In this document: piece by piece, positions 15,169 through 23,314 of the stretch
Layout of the letters: every line of letters begins with the position of its first letter
Position numbering within the stretch: position 1 is the stretch's first letter
Virus record (IMG/VR): IMGVR_UViG_3300025276_000149
Span: 1 to 29,368 of that record
Source of the DNA: a virus
Direction: 5' to 3' (one strand)
Length of the DNA stretch: 29,368 bases
The notes under the pieces: model-generated
The model's input: only the letters and a program-made list of their open reading frames with translations
Databases searched by the model: none
What the model was told of the DNA's origin: nothing
Position numbers and translations under genes: made by a program

Positions 15169-17147
15169 GCGCCTGTCGCACAGTCATCACCCTCAAGCTC
15201 CAGCAAGCTGTTACCTTTATCTAAGTCCACCGGAAGTAGCGTTTTAAGATACTTAGTGTAGTCCTCTTTCGTCACAACTTCCTGCGGAAGATACTCGTAG
15301 CCAAGGTCTTTGGCTGTTTTAGTAGGATCGTTGCGGTAGATGAAAGATACGCCTATGTAGGTGTCCCAGTTCTCCATGATCCAATCAATGATTGTAGGGA
15401 TTTCTGTCGGATCATAGGAGATCGTCACAGAACAGTTATGATCCACGTAATTATCCATCATAAGCTTGTAGCGATCTAATTGAAGCACGGCAGATTCAAG
15501 ATTAACGAACTTACCGTCTACCTCTGTGAATTTAACATCCTCATAGGCTACTGGGAAGGTAATCAGGACGCTCTCAGGCTCTCCAGGCTTCTTTATAACC
15601 TTGTAGTTTGAAGCCTTCATTACAGGTACAATAGGATCATGCTTGGAGAAAGTTACATTGTTGAACATATACTTTCCTAATGGTCGATGCACCCCCTCTG
15701 TAGTATCCATGATCTTTGACAGGCTTCCGCTTGGCTTGACCGTGGTAACAAGTTTAGGGCGGGGGAGCAGTAAAACGTCTGCCATGTTGTTTGCACCACG
15801 TTGCGCCCACGAGCGGAGGTTCTGTAGTCGGTTAGGAGCTTCTTCACCGTGGAAGTCTAAGAACTTAACAATGCCTGTGAGGCCTACACCACAGAGCCTA
15901 AGGAATTCATTCAACTCATGCCATGACCGTTGAAGCACACCATCATCAAGGTTCACACAGGTCTGGCGATAGTTTGCCCGTGATATAATCCACATGGCAC
16001 GTTCTAATGCAGACAGGTCAGATAGGAATTTACCCAAGTCAATTTCTACTAAATTACAGTGGCTCTTATTTCCCAATAATATTTCTGCGCATGGGTTTAA
16101 ACCCTTGAAATATGGTGCTTTTTTAAGTGCAGCCTCTGCATTGATGAAGCCAGGTTCGCTCCCGCCTGCCTCAACCATCCTAGCAAAGATATGGCCCATT
16201 TCCCATTTAGTAGGCTTCTTAGAGAACACGATGGAGTTGTTAGACTGTTGTCTGTGACCGTTGTCATGCAGCCAGAAATCTTTCTTTGCTGAAATGAATT
16301 CATCAACTTCGCTATCCTCAATTGGCATCAACGCAATCTCTGCAGAGCGGCGTGAAGAGAGTGTGGTTCCTAAATGGTTTAGTAGATCTAAAATATCCAT
16401 TCTAGTCAGCAGTTGCCCTGCACGTTTGTTCATCAGCTTACAGATGTTTGTAAATGCAATTGAGATCGTTTCGTCACCGGATGAAATCCAGCCATATCCT
16501 CTCAGACGTTCTCCTGCAGGGCGGATCTCTGTGAAATCCAATACCAATCTGTCTATCGGTTTTTTAAGTGCAAGTATCTTACCTACAGATTTAGCCCATG
16601 CCTCTGCGCTGTCACCAATTTTGATGTGAGTTACCTTTTTTTGGTCTACGTCAATAAACGTACGCTCTTGATTGTCAGGAAAACCTTTATCAGTTCTGGT
16701 GGATCTAATGATCTCTAACTCTATCTTCTTAGCAAAGCCATTCAGTGTACCTCTAATAGGCTCAAAGCCCACCCCACAGCCCTGAAGAAGCAGCCAGAAT
16801 TGGTCTACTACATCATGCACTGTTTCAGTCCGGCTGAAGCTACAATTGAACTGAGAAGCTTCACGGGTCTTAGCTACGTTTGTACCGCCTAGCCAAAGAG
16901 TTCGGCCCGATACTGTAGCCTTACGGTCAACCATAAGGTCACGAAGCTCATCTAGTTCTGCCAGTTCGTCTATGTTTAACTTTTCATTCTTAGCCCTTTC
17001 CCAGAGCCATTGTTGATGTTCAATCACACGGCCTATGGTCTGTTCCCAAGTTTCAAATACAGTACCTTCATCATTCAGCGGTCGATTGTATGTGCGGCGT
17101 GTAATTACACTAGCCCGTGTGGAAAATTTCTGTTTATTACTGCTCAT
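15153..17147 (-). CDS. Adenosylcobalamin-dependent (class II, monomeric) ribonucleotide reductase
   Basis: A 664-residue protein. The ATG at 17147 is used because GGAG lies 6 nt upstream; the GTG at 17159 lacks a site. FNCSF gives the substrate-site Cys102. NPCAEI (351-356) provides Asn351, the thiyl Cys353 and Glu355; HCNL gives Cys364. The C-terminal CATGAC (656-661) is the swinging dithiol pair with the same spacing as in the Lactobacillus enzyme. GCGVGFEP and KPSGS are family motifs. It reduces ribonucleotides to deoxyribonucleotides, using B12 rather than a second subunit and without oxygen dependence. This feeds phage DNA synthesis together with ThyX and MazG. The host must supply cobalamin. 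Confidence 0.93.
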   Translation of the reverse strand: MSSNKQKFSTRASVITRRTYNRPLNDEGTVFETWEQTIGRVIEHQQWLWERAKNEKLNIDELAELDELRDLMVDRKATVSGRTLWLGGTNVAKTREASQFNCSFSRTETVHDVVDQFWLLLQGCGVGFEPIRGTLNGFAKKIELEIIRSTRTDKGFPDNQERTFIDVDQKKVTHIKIGDSAEAWAKSVGKILALKKPIDRLVLDFTEIRPAGERLRGYGWISSGDETISIAFTNICKLMNKRAGQLLTRMDILDLLNHLGTTLSSRRSAEIALMPIEDSEVDEFISAKKDFWLHDNGHRQQSNNSIVFSKKPTKWEMGHIFARMVEAGGSEPGFINAEAALKKAPYFKGLNPCAEILLGNKSHCNLVEIDLGKFLSDLSALERAMWIISRANYRQTCVNLDDGVLQRSWHELNEFLRLCGVGLTGIVKFLDFHGEEAPNRLQNLRSWAQRGANNMADVLLLPRPKLVTTVKPSGSLSKIMDTTEGVHRPLGKYMFNNVTFSKHDPIVPVMKASNYKVIKKPGEPESVLITFPVAYEDVKFTEVDGKFVNLESAVLQLDRYKLMMDNYVDHNCSVTISYDPTEIPTIIDWIMENWDTYIGVSFIYRNDPTKTAKDLGYEYLPQEVVTKEDYTKYLKTLLPVDLDKGNSLLELEGDDCATGACPIR

Positions 17148-17161
17148 ATTACTCTCCACTA

Positions 17162-17488
17162 TTATCGATTATCGCCAGAGCCGCCGAGGACGCCACGGGC
17201 CATTCTGCTGTTTAATTTATCCAAATTCATCTGAGCTATTTTCTCTAGGCCGTAGCCAAGATCTGTCGCAAGGTTGGAAACATACCACTGCACATCACCC
17301 AGCTCTGCTGCCATTGCTGCACGAAACTCTGGGGTGATAAGGCCGTTGCTATCTCGAAGCAGCTTCTTGTACTTACCTGCTAATTCACCGACTTCAGAGC
17401 AAAGGCCCATCAGGCAATATACGATGGTATCAGCATCATCGTAGATGGCAGTCTTGCCTGCCTGCGTTTGGTAGTCTTCAAATCTCAT
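17162..17488 (-). CDS. MazG-like nucleotide pyrophosphohydrolase
   Basis: A 108-residue protein. The all-alpha NTP-PPase metal site is visible as SEVGE (Glu32, Glu35) and AELGD (Glu62, Asp65), the ExxE...ExxD signature. MazG-type enzymes hydrolyse (d)NTPs to NMPs and pyrophosphate; in phages they are thought to recycle or clean nucleotide pools or act on ppGpp. An in-frame ATG at 17500 is possible, but AGG abuts it; the 17488 start has AGGA 11 nt upstream. The start overlaps the DUF3310 gene by 11 nt and RNR follows 14 nt on. Confidence 0.85.
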   Translation of the reverse strand: MRFEDYQTQAGKTAIYDDADTIVYCLMGLCSEVGELAGKYKKLLRDSNGLITPEFRAAMAAELGDVQWYVSNLATDLGYGLEKIAQMNLDKLNSRMARGVLGGSGDNR

Positions 17489-17726
17489 GCGTGAGTTCAT
17501 CCTTGCTATGTTCTATTAGAATTTCGGTGCGTAGGCGGTTGATGTACCAGACAGCTTTGTCCAGATCTTCTACGCCGCCTTTATACTCGTGCCGCCAGAC
17601 GTATTTCAGGACATTTCCGTGGCAGTATTTGCGAAAGCCTTCTGGGCCTAACGCCGCCCGGAGAGCATCAATACACTCAATACCGGACTGATTATAATGC
17701 CGGGGGTTGTTAACCATGTCAGCCAT
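17478..17726 (-). CDS. DUF3310 family protein
   Basis: An 82-residue protein with the family's layout: NNPRHYNQSGIECIDAL (6-22), FRKYCHGNVLKYVWR (31-45) and EDLDKAVWYINRL (53-65). DUF3310 is common in phages. T7 gp1.7, a nucleotide kinase, carries a related domain, so a part in nucleotide metabolism is likely. Context agrees, with MazG next and RNR after that. The start overlaps the previous stop (TAATG), with AAGG 9 nt upstream. Confidence 0.85.
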   Translation of the reverse strand: MADMVNNPRHYNQSGIECIDALRAALGPEGFRKYCHGNVLKYVWRHEYKGGVEDLDKAVWYINRLRTEILIEHSKDELTHEI

Positions 17727-18046
17727 TAGTGCGGCCTTTTCTTGCCATTTATTGGGACAACCTTTGATCCGTTGATGGCATCAACTAATTTTTCATCTGG
17801 CTCAAAAGTGAAGTCTTGCTCTTCAAGCTCATCCGCCATTGCAAGAGCGCTACCGACAGTCGCAGCTACATTGGGTCCCACCTCTGCCATCATCTGCATT
17901 CCTCGCAGCATGAAGCATAGATAGTCCTGATCATCTTCATCAAAATCTTGGTCAAAGGACGCAAACCCAGAGGCTACAGGATTGCCTTCCTTGTCCAGAT
18001 TTACGACCACAGCTATGCTGTTTGGTTCGAGATCTTCCGCTTTCAT
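17726..18046 (-). CDS. Acidic hypothetical protein of the replication operon
   Basis: A 106-residue protein, strongly acidic (ASFDQDFDEDDQDYLCF, then ADELEEQDFTFEPDEK) and mixed alpha/beta in appearance. GAGG lies before the ATG. The start overlaps the nuclease stop (ATGA) and the stop overlaps the DUF3310 start, so it is translated with them. No family recognised. Acidic small phage proteins often act by binding host proteins, but nothing specific is visible. Confidence 0.65.
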   Translation of the reverse strand: MKAEDLEPNSIAVVVNLDKEGNPVASGFASFDQDFDEDDQDYLCFMLRGMQMMAEVGPNVAATVGSALAMADELEEQDFTFEPDEKLVDAINGSKVVPINGKKRPH

Positions 18047-18396
18047 TTCTTAGTCCTCTTCGTTAATTTGAAAAAGTGATCTGCATCTAAAACCGCTAAC
18101 GGTTTTCTTTGATCTGCTTTGATAATAGCCAGAGGCGTAGCGCCTTTAGGGCAGTTCGCTGTGGCCTGCTCCATCACCTTGTAGATGGCGTTTTTAGCGT
18201 TGTTCTTGCACTCCACAGAGTATGGAAACAGGCGTCTGGCAGCGGGTGAAAGAAGCAAATCTTCACCGCCTGCCCCCATCGATGTTGAGCGTACGTCGCC
18301 ATCTTCTAGGCTTGGGAAAGTGGAGTAGAGCCTGTCTCTCACCCATTGCTGCAGACGCCTGCCTTTGGCCTTTGCAGACTGCGGTGTAATCGCCAT
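18043..18396 (-). CDS. PD-(D/E)XK endonuclease (resolvase-like)
   Basis: A 117-residue protein. KAKGRRLQQWVRDRL (9-23) is a basic N-terminal helix. SMGAGGEDLLLSPAAR (39-54) and FPYSVECKNN (57-66) supply Asp46 and Glu62-x-Lys64, the PD-(D/E)XK core. This compact form recalls phage Holliday-junction or single-strand endonucleases, and its place after the exonuclease is like that of T7 gp3 relative to other DNA enzymes, although gp3 is not claimed as homologue. It starts immediately after the exonuclease stop. Confidence 0.75.
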   Translation of the reverse strand: MAITPQSAKAKGRRLQQWVRDRLYSTFPSLEDGDVRSTSMGAGGEDLLLSPAARRLFPYSVECKNNAKNAIYKVMEQATANCPKGATPLAIIKADQRKPLAVLDADHFFKLTKRTKK

Positions 18397-19263
18397 TTAT
18401 AGTTCCACACCTTCATACTGGACGTACCAATTCATCTTAGGCTCTTTAGCCTTAGACCGGGGCTGTGGAAGTAGCTTCGCCGTGGGCCAACAGGTTTTCT
18501 TAAAGTCGCAGAAACTACAGTTCATGCCTAGTTTCTTAGATCCTGTGAACTTACGGTTGAAGAAGTCATCAACCGGTTCAAAGCAGCGCTCAAAGGCCCA
18601 ACCCTCTTTTAGTGCTGTGGCTTTCATCTTAATATCTGCAATTACTTTATCCTTCTCTGCGTCTGAGAAGTCTGCATCGACAACAACCACTTGTCCGGTG
18701 CTTTTACACACGACAATCCAGCCACCGGTGTCGAGATCCTGGGCAACGGAATAGCCGACAAGCTGCCCGATATATCCGAAAGGATCATCTGACTTTAGAG
18801 CGTCCAGACCTTTCTTCCATTTCAGGTCAAAGCTATATGGTGCAGAGCTTTTGATATCATAAACTTTGTTGTCGATATGGATATCATCTTCGCCCTTGAT
18901 GATAGTGTCGCCCAGATCCAATGATATTTTAGACTTACCGCCAGTGATGTCGGCTTTGGCAATCTTCAGCAGAAGATCCATGATAACTTCTATTGCATCA
19001 CCGTGCATCATCCGCATTATAAAGTTGTAGTCTTTACGCTCTGGTACAGCGCCACTTTTAGCCATCTGTAGCTGGCAAAGACTTTTACCCATGTTGGAAG
19101 CTCGAAGACGGAATTCATCATCCCTGCGGGTGAATTGGCGGCGTAGAGAGGCTTTTAGATCCTCCCCTGCCCTTTCAATCCAAGCATCATCAATTTCCAG
19201 CGTGTCGCCTTCATTGTTTGATAGCTTTTCCATTACCGCATGGAGTTGAGGCTGCAGTTTCAT
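18397..19263 (-). CDS. PD-(D/E)XK exonuclease with Cas4/AddB-type Fe-S cysteines
   Basis: A 288-residue protein. RecB-family nuclease motifs appear in order: HGD (87-89), GEDD (124-127), DIKSS (Asp136, Lys138) and QLVGY (Gln167, Tyr171). Four cysteines, Cys63 near the N-terminus and Cys249, Cys252 and Cys258 at the C-terminus (NCSFCDFKKTCWP), match the split 1+3 arrangement that holds a 4Fe-4S cluster in Cas4, AddB and Dna2. It probably resects DNA ends for recombination or degrades host DNA, in the position T7 gives to its gp6 exonuclease. It overlaps the SSB-like gene by ATGA. Confidence 0.85.
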   Translation of the reverse strand: MKLQPQLHAVMEKLSNNEGDTLEIDDAWIERAGEDLKASLRRQFTRRDDEFRLRASNMGKSLCQLQMAKSGAVPERKDYNFIMRMMHGDAIEVIMDLLLKIAKADITGGKSKISLDLGDTIIKGEDDIHIDNKVYDIKSSAPYSFDLKWKKGLDALKSDDPFGYIGQLVGYSVAQDLDTGGWIVVCKSTGQVVVVDADFSDAEKDKVIADIKMKATALKEGWAFERCFEPVDDFFNRKFTGSKKLGMNCSFCDFKKTCWPTAKLLPQPRSKAKEPKMNWYVQYEGVEL

Positions 19264-20105
19264 GCCACTTCTTCGAAGTCAGCGTCCAAACTATCAATTG
19301 CCGTCATTGCAGCGCCGTCGATAGAACCCTCGGTGATAGCCTTCATGTATTGGCTATCGATGTACTTGTTTTCTGCACGAATACTTTCAGCAAACACAAT
19401 ACTAGTATCACGGACTTCTTTTGTGAAAGTAAGTACGTTACTTAGATCCGGTTCATACTGGAACGTATACCAAACCACTGAGCCGTTTTCGTTATATTCT
19501 GAAGTAAGTTTAGCTTCATAATTATATAGATGATGACCTTTCGGAATCTTTTTAACGAAACCGTTATAGAAACCGCCATAAGTGCTGTTTTTGTGAAACA
19601 TGATGCAGGGTTCGTTTTCATAAACGACTTCTTCACCGTCTTCAGTTTTACCGCTGTAAGAGACTACGCCACGGACAATACGATGCTGCATAGCCCTCCA
19701 CTTTTTGGAAACCTCTTTGTCCATCTGCTGACGATCATCCCACGATGGCATACCGCAGGCAATTGTACCAAGGATGTCACGGGCTTCGTCTTTGTATGGA
19801 TTTAACACAGCGATACTTTTATTAACGAGAGTACGCTTGCCATCAATATCATCCCAGTTAAAATACTGGACGTGGCTAGCCAGTGGGCGAAAGGTTACAC
19901 TCTCTGCATAAGCAGTTTTGTCGCTACCTTTGAGGTAAAAGCTTCCTTGAGGTATAGGCTTTTTAGTGTCTTTATTCACTGACTTAGCGTTAATTCTTAA
20001 TTCAGGAACTCGTACAATTGAAGACTCCCCACCTGAAACTGCTGTCCCAAGGATTGCCGCCAATTCTTCCATTTCTTTGCTGTCTAGTGTTGATAGATCG
20101 TTCAT
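19260..20105 (-). CDS. Probable single-stranded DNA-binding protein
   Basis: The ATG at 20105 (MNDLSTLDSKEMEELA) is chosen over 20156 because AAAGG lies 9 nt upstream and a promoter sits between the two, giving 281 residues. The body is beta-rich and aromatic (VQYFNWDD, GGFYNGFVKKIP, VVWYTFQYEP) and the protein ends in an acidic tail (DSLDADFEEVA), as in T7 gp2.5-like SSBs. It lies between polymerase and exonuclease, the usual place for a phage SSB. No sequence family is recognised, so the call rests on tail, composition and context. Confidence 0.6.
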   Translation of the reverse strand: MNDLSTLDSKEMEELAAILGTAVSGGESSIVRVPELRINAKSVNKDTKKPIPQGSFYLKGSDKTAYAESVTFRPLASHVQYFNWDDIDGKRTLVNKSIAVLNPYKDEARDILGTIACGMPSWDDRQQMDKEVSKKWRAMQHRIVRGVVSYSGKTEDGEEVVYENEPCIMFHKNSTYGGFYNGFVKKIPKGHHLYNYEAKLTSEYNENGSVVWYTFQYEPDLSNVLTFTKEVRDTSIVFAESIRAENKYIDSQYMKAITEGSIDGAAMTAIDSLDADFEEVA

Positions 20106-20134
20106 GTTTTTGACCTTTGTTATGTGTATTACTA

Positions 20135-20163
20135 TTGTGGCATAACTAAGTGGCACAAGTCAA
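20135..20163 (-). promoter_or_regulatory. Promoter of the SSB-to-nuclease operon
   Basis: On the minus strand TTGACT (20163-20158), overlapping the polymerase stop codon, then an 18-nt spacer and CACAAT. The spacer contains the CTTAGTTA form of the shared box. The expected start is about 20-25 nt before the ATG at 20105. The -35 is near-ideal, the -10 is moderate. Confidence 0.6.
20142..20153 (-). promoter_or_regulatory. TAACTAAG box, copy 2 (putative phage operator)
   Basis: ATAACTAAGTGG on the plus strand, inside the spacer of the leftward SSB promoter. Relative to its promoter it is inverted compared with copy 1. Confidence 0.5.
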
Positions 20164-22313
20164 TCATATTCAACCTGATCTAGCCAGTTTTTTCCTCCCG
20201 AAATCTCAATAGCCAACGGCAAAGCAAACGTGTAGTTCCATCTTTGTTCTGCCTCGCCTGTGACACCAACCATTGCCCATGTCAGAGCCTCTTTTACCTG
20301 TTCAAGCTCGCCTGGAAAGACATCTACACAAATACTGTCGTGTACAGTCAGGACTAACTTTGAGGTTAGTTTTAGCTCCTTGAACTTACGGAATGCACGG
20401 ATGCAGGAGATTGGGACAAGGTCAGCGGTTGCGGCACTCTGCACCGGATAGTTAACAATCTGAGTATAGAAGGTAGTACGTCCGTTTTTAGTACGCTTCA
20501 CGTCAGGCCAGAAGAATTGTCTGCCTGAAGGGATCTGCACTATTCCGTTCTTGAGTACACCACTTGCTAGACGCTTGTGGTATTCTCCAAGACCTTTGTA
20601 TATATCAAAGAATTGAGTATAATATCGTTTGATATGCCCTTCATATTGATTTCCTGTCGAACCATACACGGGCGCAAACGAATGGGATTTTACTTGAGAC
20701 CTCATATCCTTAGTCACCTCAGAAATTTCGCACTCGTGTATGATAGAGGCTGTTTGCTTATGTAGATCTTTGCCTTGCGCTACGTCAGCAATGATCTGAG
20801 GATCTCTAGAAAGCTCTCCTGCAATAACAAATTCTGCAGAAGTGAAATCTGCTTCTAAGAAAATCCCGTCTTTCCATCTGCTCACAACAGCCTTCCGCAC
20901 AGGAAATCCTCGCTTTGGAGCGTTCTGCATATTGGGTGATGTACTGCTCAGTCTTCCAGTTGCGGTCACACATTGATTGAACTGCGTGTGCAGGATGCCG
21001 TCTGAACGTGTCCACGTTTGGATGCCCTGAACGAATGAATCTAGATAAGAATTAATAGCGTTTAATCGGCTCATCTTTGTAAGGAACTCGACGGCGGTGT
21101 CGTTACCTTTGCTCTGCGCCTGTGATATCAAAGCTAGGATGGTCGATTTATCTGTTTTAAACCCGTTGATCGACGCATAGTTTGGAGAAATAGGATTTAA
21201 CTTCAGTCCTGCCACTTGTCCGTTAGGTTCATAAAAAGCACCTACACCAGCACAGTTAGGGCATTTAGATAGGTTTTTATATGGACCGCCCTGGACCCGC
21301 CACTTCTTACCGAGCTTAATTTTAGTAATCTGCTTGAACTTTTGGATCAAGCCTCTGCCATCACACATGTCGCAGCAAACCGCATCAGTCTTCTTCAAGA
21401 TTTTAGTGGTGGCACGAACGGCTCGTTTGAACTCATCATCTTTCATGCGTGGCGGGTATAAAGGCTTTCCGTTAGCTCCTATTCCGATATTCCAAACCTG
21501 TTGGTGATCGTCCCGGTTTATAACCTCACGAGAGTAGACGACCTTCGTCATATCTCTACCACTGTTTAAGTTGATCACGGTATCGCCCATCACATCTTCA
21601 ACGATCTGGTTTAGCCTGTTCGACAGTACACGCTGTTCTTCCTGAAACTCATCCTTGATACCCTCCAGCACGTCTAGGTCTATTTTTATGCCGTTACGCT
21701 CAATCTCCACTAAGAATAGCAGCATCTCATTCATCATGCTGACTGTCTCTTTTAGCGACTGATTATTTGGATGCTCAAAGTCATCCTGCTGCTTCAGATA
21801 GATTTCAGCGCAGGATATAACGTCAGCTTCAGCGTAAGGAATTACGACATCGTGCAAAGGCATGGCTTCAAAGCCAGTACCGCTCTTAAACAGATCATCT
21901 ACAAGATCAGATTTCTTGCGAGTAACGTCTCTGCGCTCGGCGGTAGCCTTTAGCGACAATTGCTGACGCTGGCCTTTAGCCAGAACATACTCGCCAATCA
22001 TCGTACAGTAGACTGTGGCGGGGATCTCAAACCCCATCTCTAACAGCCATTCCACGTCAAACTTAGCATTGTGGGCCACAATAACATCAGCTTCTTTAAG
22101 TGCTGCTTTCAAAAGATCTGGGCTATCTGGCTTGTCTTGCTCGTTATGAAAGAAGATCAGGTTAGTAACCGTATCGACCTTATCCCAACCAATGAAGCCA
22201 AAGTGTGCTGAAACGCAGCGGTTCTCAGGATTAAACGGGCTGTTGTCTATCTTCTCGCCCAGCTTTTTAACTGTGGTTTCCAGATCTAGTACTAATACAT
22301 TGACAGCATTCAT
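20160..22313 (-). CDS. polA: Family A DNA polymerase with inserted DnaJ-type zinc domain
   Basis: A 717-residue protein. The 3'-5' exonuclease is intact: LDLET (Asp10, Glu12), Asp86 in NAKFD, and YAEAD (Tyr160, Asp164). Residues 314-358 hold two CxxCxGxG knuckles (CDMCDGRG and CPNCAGVG) separated by a basic stretch. Polymerase motif A is EADFTSAEF (Asp489, Glu494); the O-helix has Arg538, Lys542, Phe546, Tyr550 and Gly551; motif C is VHDS (658-660). There is no 5'-3' exonuclease domain, as in T7. Phe546 corresponds to E. coli Phe762. The zinc insert is, from memory, the hallmark of HMO-2011-type phages. It may bind DNA or a processivity partner. Confidence 0.95.
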   Translation of the reverse strand: MNAVNVLVLDLETTVKKLGEKIDNSPFNPENRCVSAHFGFIGWDKVDTVTNLIFFHNEQDKPDSPDLLKAALKEADVIVAHNAKFDVEWLLEMGFEIPATVYCTMIGEYVLAKGQRQQLSLKATAERRDVTRKKSDLVDDLFKSGTGFEAMPLHDVVIPYAEADVISCAEIYLKQQDDFEHPNNQSLKETVSMMNEMLLFLVEIERNGIKIDLDVLEGIKDEFQEEQRVLSNRLNQIVEDVMGDTVINLNSGRDMTKVVYSREVINRDDHQQVWNIGIGANGKPLYPPRMKDDEFKRAVRATTKILKKTDAVCCDMCDGRGLIQKFKQITKIKLGKKWRVQGGPYKNLSKCPNCAGVGAFYEPNGQVAGLKLNPISPNYASINGFKTDKSTILALISQAQSKGNDTAVEFLTKMSRLNAINSYLDSFVQGIQTWTRSDGILHTQFNQCVTATGRLSSTSPNMQNAPKRGFPVRKAVVSRWKDGIFLEADFTSAEFVIAGELSRDPQIIADVAQGKDLHKQTASIIHECEISEVTKDMRSQVKSHSFAPVYGSTGNQYEGHIKRYYTQFFDIYKGLGEYHKRLASGVLKNGIVQIPSGRQFFWPDVKRTKNGRTTFYTQIVNYPVQSAATADLVPISCIRAFRKFKELKLTSKLVLTVHDSICVDVFPGELEQVKEALTWAMVGVTGEAEQRWNYTFALPLAIEISGGKNWLDQVEYD

Positions 22314-22489
22314 GCCGTAAAACCTGCCAACTTAGCAGCGATTTTAATCTGAATGGAATTAAGCGATTGGATTAAAGATTGCTGTTCATCAAGTAGCTGC
22401 TGAAGACTAGCAAACTTCTTATCCGCTCTTTCCTGATCCTCTTTTTTAAGCTGTTCATAATGTTCACGGAGATCGGTTTCATTAAGCAT
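22310..22489 (-). CDS. Small coiled-coil protein, 59 residues, coupled to DNA polymerase
   Basis: Begins MLNETDLREHYEQLKKEDQE and continues as a single predicted helix rich in Gln, Leu and Ile, ending AAKLAGFTA. AGAGGG lies 7 nt before the ATG. It overlaps the upstream gene by 8 nt and the polymerase start by ATGA, so it is well supported despite its length. Heptad-like leucines suggest a coiled coil. Its coupling to the polymerase invites a role as a small replication accessory, but no family is recognised. Confidence 0.7.
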   Translation of the reverse strand: MLNETDLREHYEQLKKEDQERADKKFASLQQLLDEQQSLIQSLNSIQIKIAAKLAGFTA

Positions 22490-22790
22490 CCGCTGACCCT
22501 CTCAGCTTGTGCAAAAGGTCTGTTGGCGTGTTGTAGTAAGACCACCAATGGTGGCCGTACCGTATCCATTTTTGTTGATTGAGGTTTGCAAAATACTTGT
22601 TGTCTATTTTTACACCACCGTGCGTGTATATTATCCCATAACCCCCAACTTCCATGAATTCATGCAGGTTTTTTAGTTTCTTTAAGGTTTTAGTTTCGGT
22701 TCGATTATAGCTTTCGTCAGACCTGGTGGCGATTTTAGTACGCCTGATAGCGTCTTTAACATCTTGCAGTGTGCAATCGGAACTAAGCAT
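22482..22790 (-). CDS. Hypothetical protein, 102 residues
   Basis: The ATG at 22790 is preferred to the GTG just before it because GGGAGG stands 5 nt upstream. Residues 7-40 are basic and helical (VKDAIRRTKIATRSDESY). The C-terminal half is aromatic and glycine-rich (GGYGIIYTHGGVKIDNKYF, then WIRYGHHWWSYY). No catalytic motif recognised. It shares one base with the methyltransferase stop and overlaps the next small gene, so it belongs to the operon. Confidence 0.65.
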   Translation of the reverse strand: MLSSDCTLQDVKDAIRRTKIATRSDESYNRTETKTLKKLKNLHEFMEVGGYGIIYTHGGVKIDNKYFANLNQQKWIRYGHHWWSYYNTPTDLLHKLRGSADA

Positions 22791-23314
22791 CACGTCCTCC
22801 CAAAGAATTTTGTGTTATAACTTTCGTTATGACGGTCAAATAAATACCAACAGGCGTTGTCTTTGCCTGCGGTCTTGTCGAACCACTTAACCCTGCCGAT
22901 GGACACGATCTTACGAAGCCGGGGCAGAAACGGAGTAGACTGTCTGGTGTGTATCCAATCGCTATCAAACAGCAGCCAGGTTGGGCGTAGGTCTGAAAAG
23001 GTATAAATCATAGGATGTAAGATGGACCGCTCCCACGGCGGATTGGTGATGATCATATCAGCAGAACCTAGATGGCTTTCCTCCAGCACCAAGGCATCCA
23101 GCACATCAATATCGCCGCTCTGCGGTTCAATGTCATACGATTTGGTGCAGCTTAGTCCCATAGCCACAAGGCTTCGGATCAGCGCCCCATCACCAGCACA
23201 CGGCTCACAGAAGTTCTGAGTTTCCTGCAAGAACGGACGAAGCGGCTCAACAGCTTCTATCGGTGTTCTATAATAGTCACGGGGCTTTCGCTCAAAGTTA
23301 GATCGTTTACCCAT
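22790..23314 (-). CDS. DNA N6-adenine-type methyltransferase
   Basis: A 174-residue protein. Motif I is CEPCAGDGALI (36-46, the SAM-binding loop) and the catalytic motif is NPPW (91-94), typical of N6-adenine or N4-cytosine methyltransferases. DYYRTPIEAVEPL near the start is common in phage members. It is short, with no clear target recognition domain. It probably marks phage DNA against restriction or regulates packaging or replication. No cognate restriction enzyme is beside it. The start overlaps the helicase stop (TAATG). Confidence 0.85.
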   Translation of the reverse strand: MGKRSNFERKPRDYYRTPIEAVEPLRPFLQETQNFCEPCAGDGALIRSLVAMGLSCTKSYDIEPQSGDIDVLDALVLEESHLGSADMIITNPPWERSILHPMIYTFSDLRPTWLLFDSDWIHTRQSTPFLPRLRKIVSIGRVKWFDKTAGKDNACWYLFDRHNESYNTKFFGRT

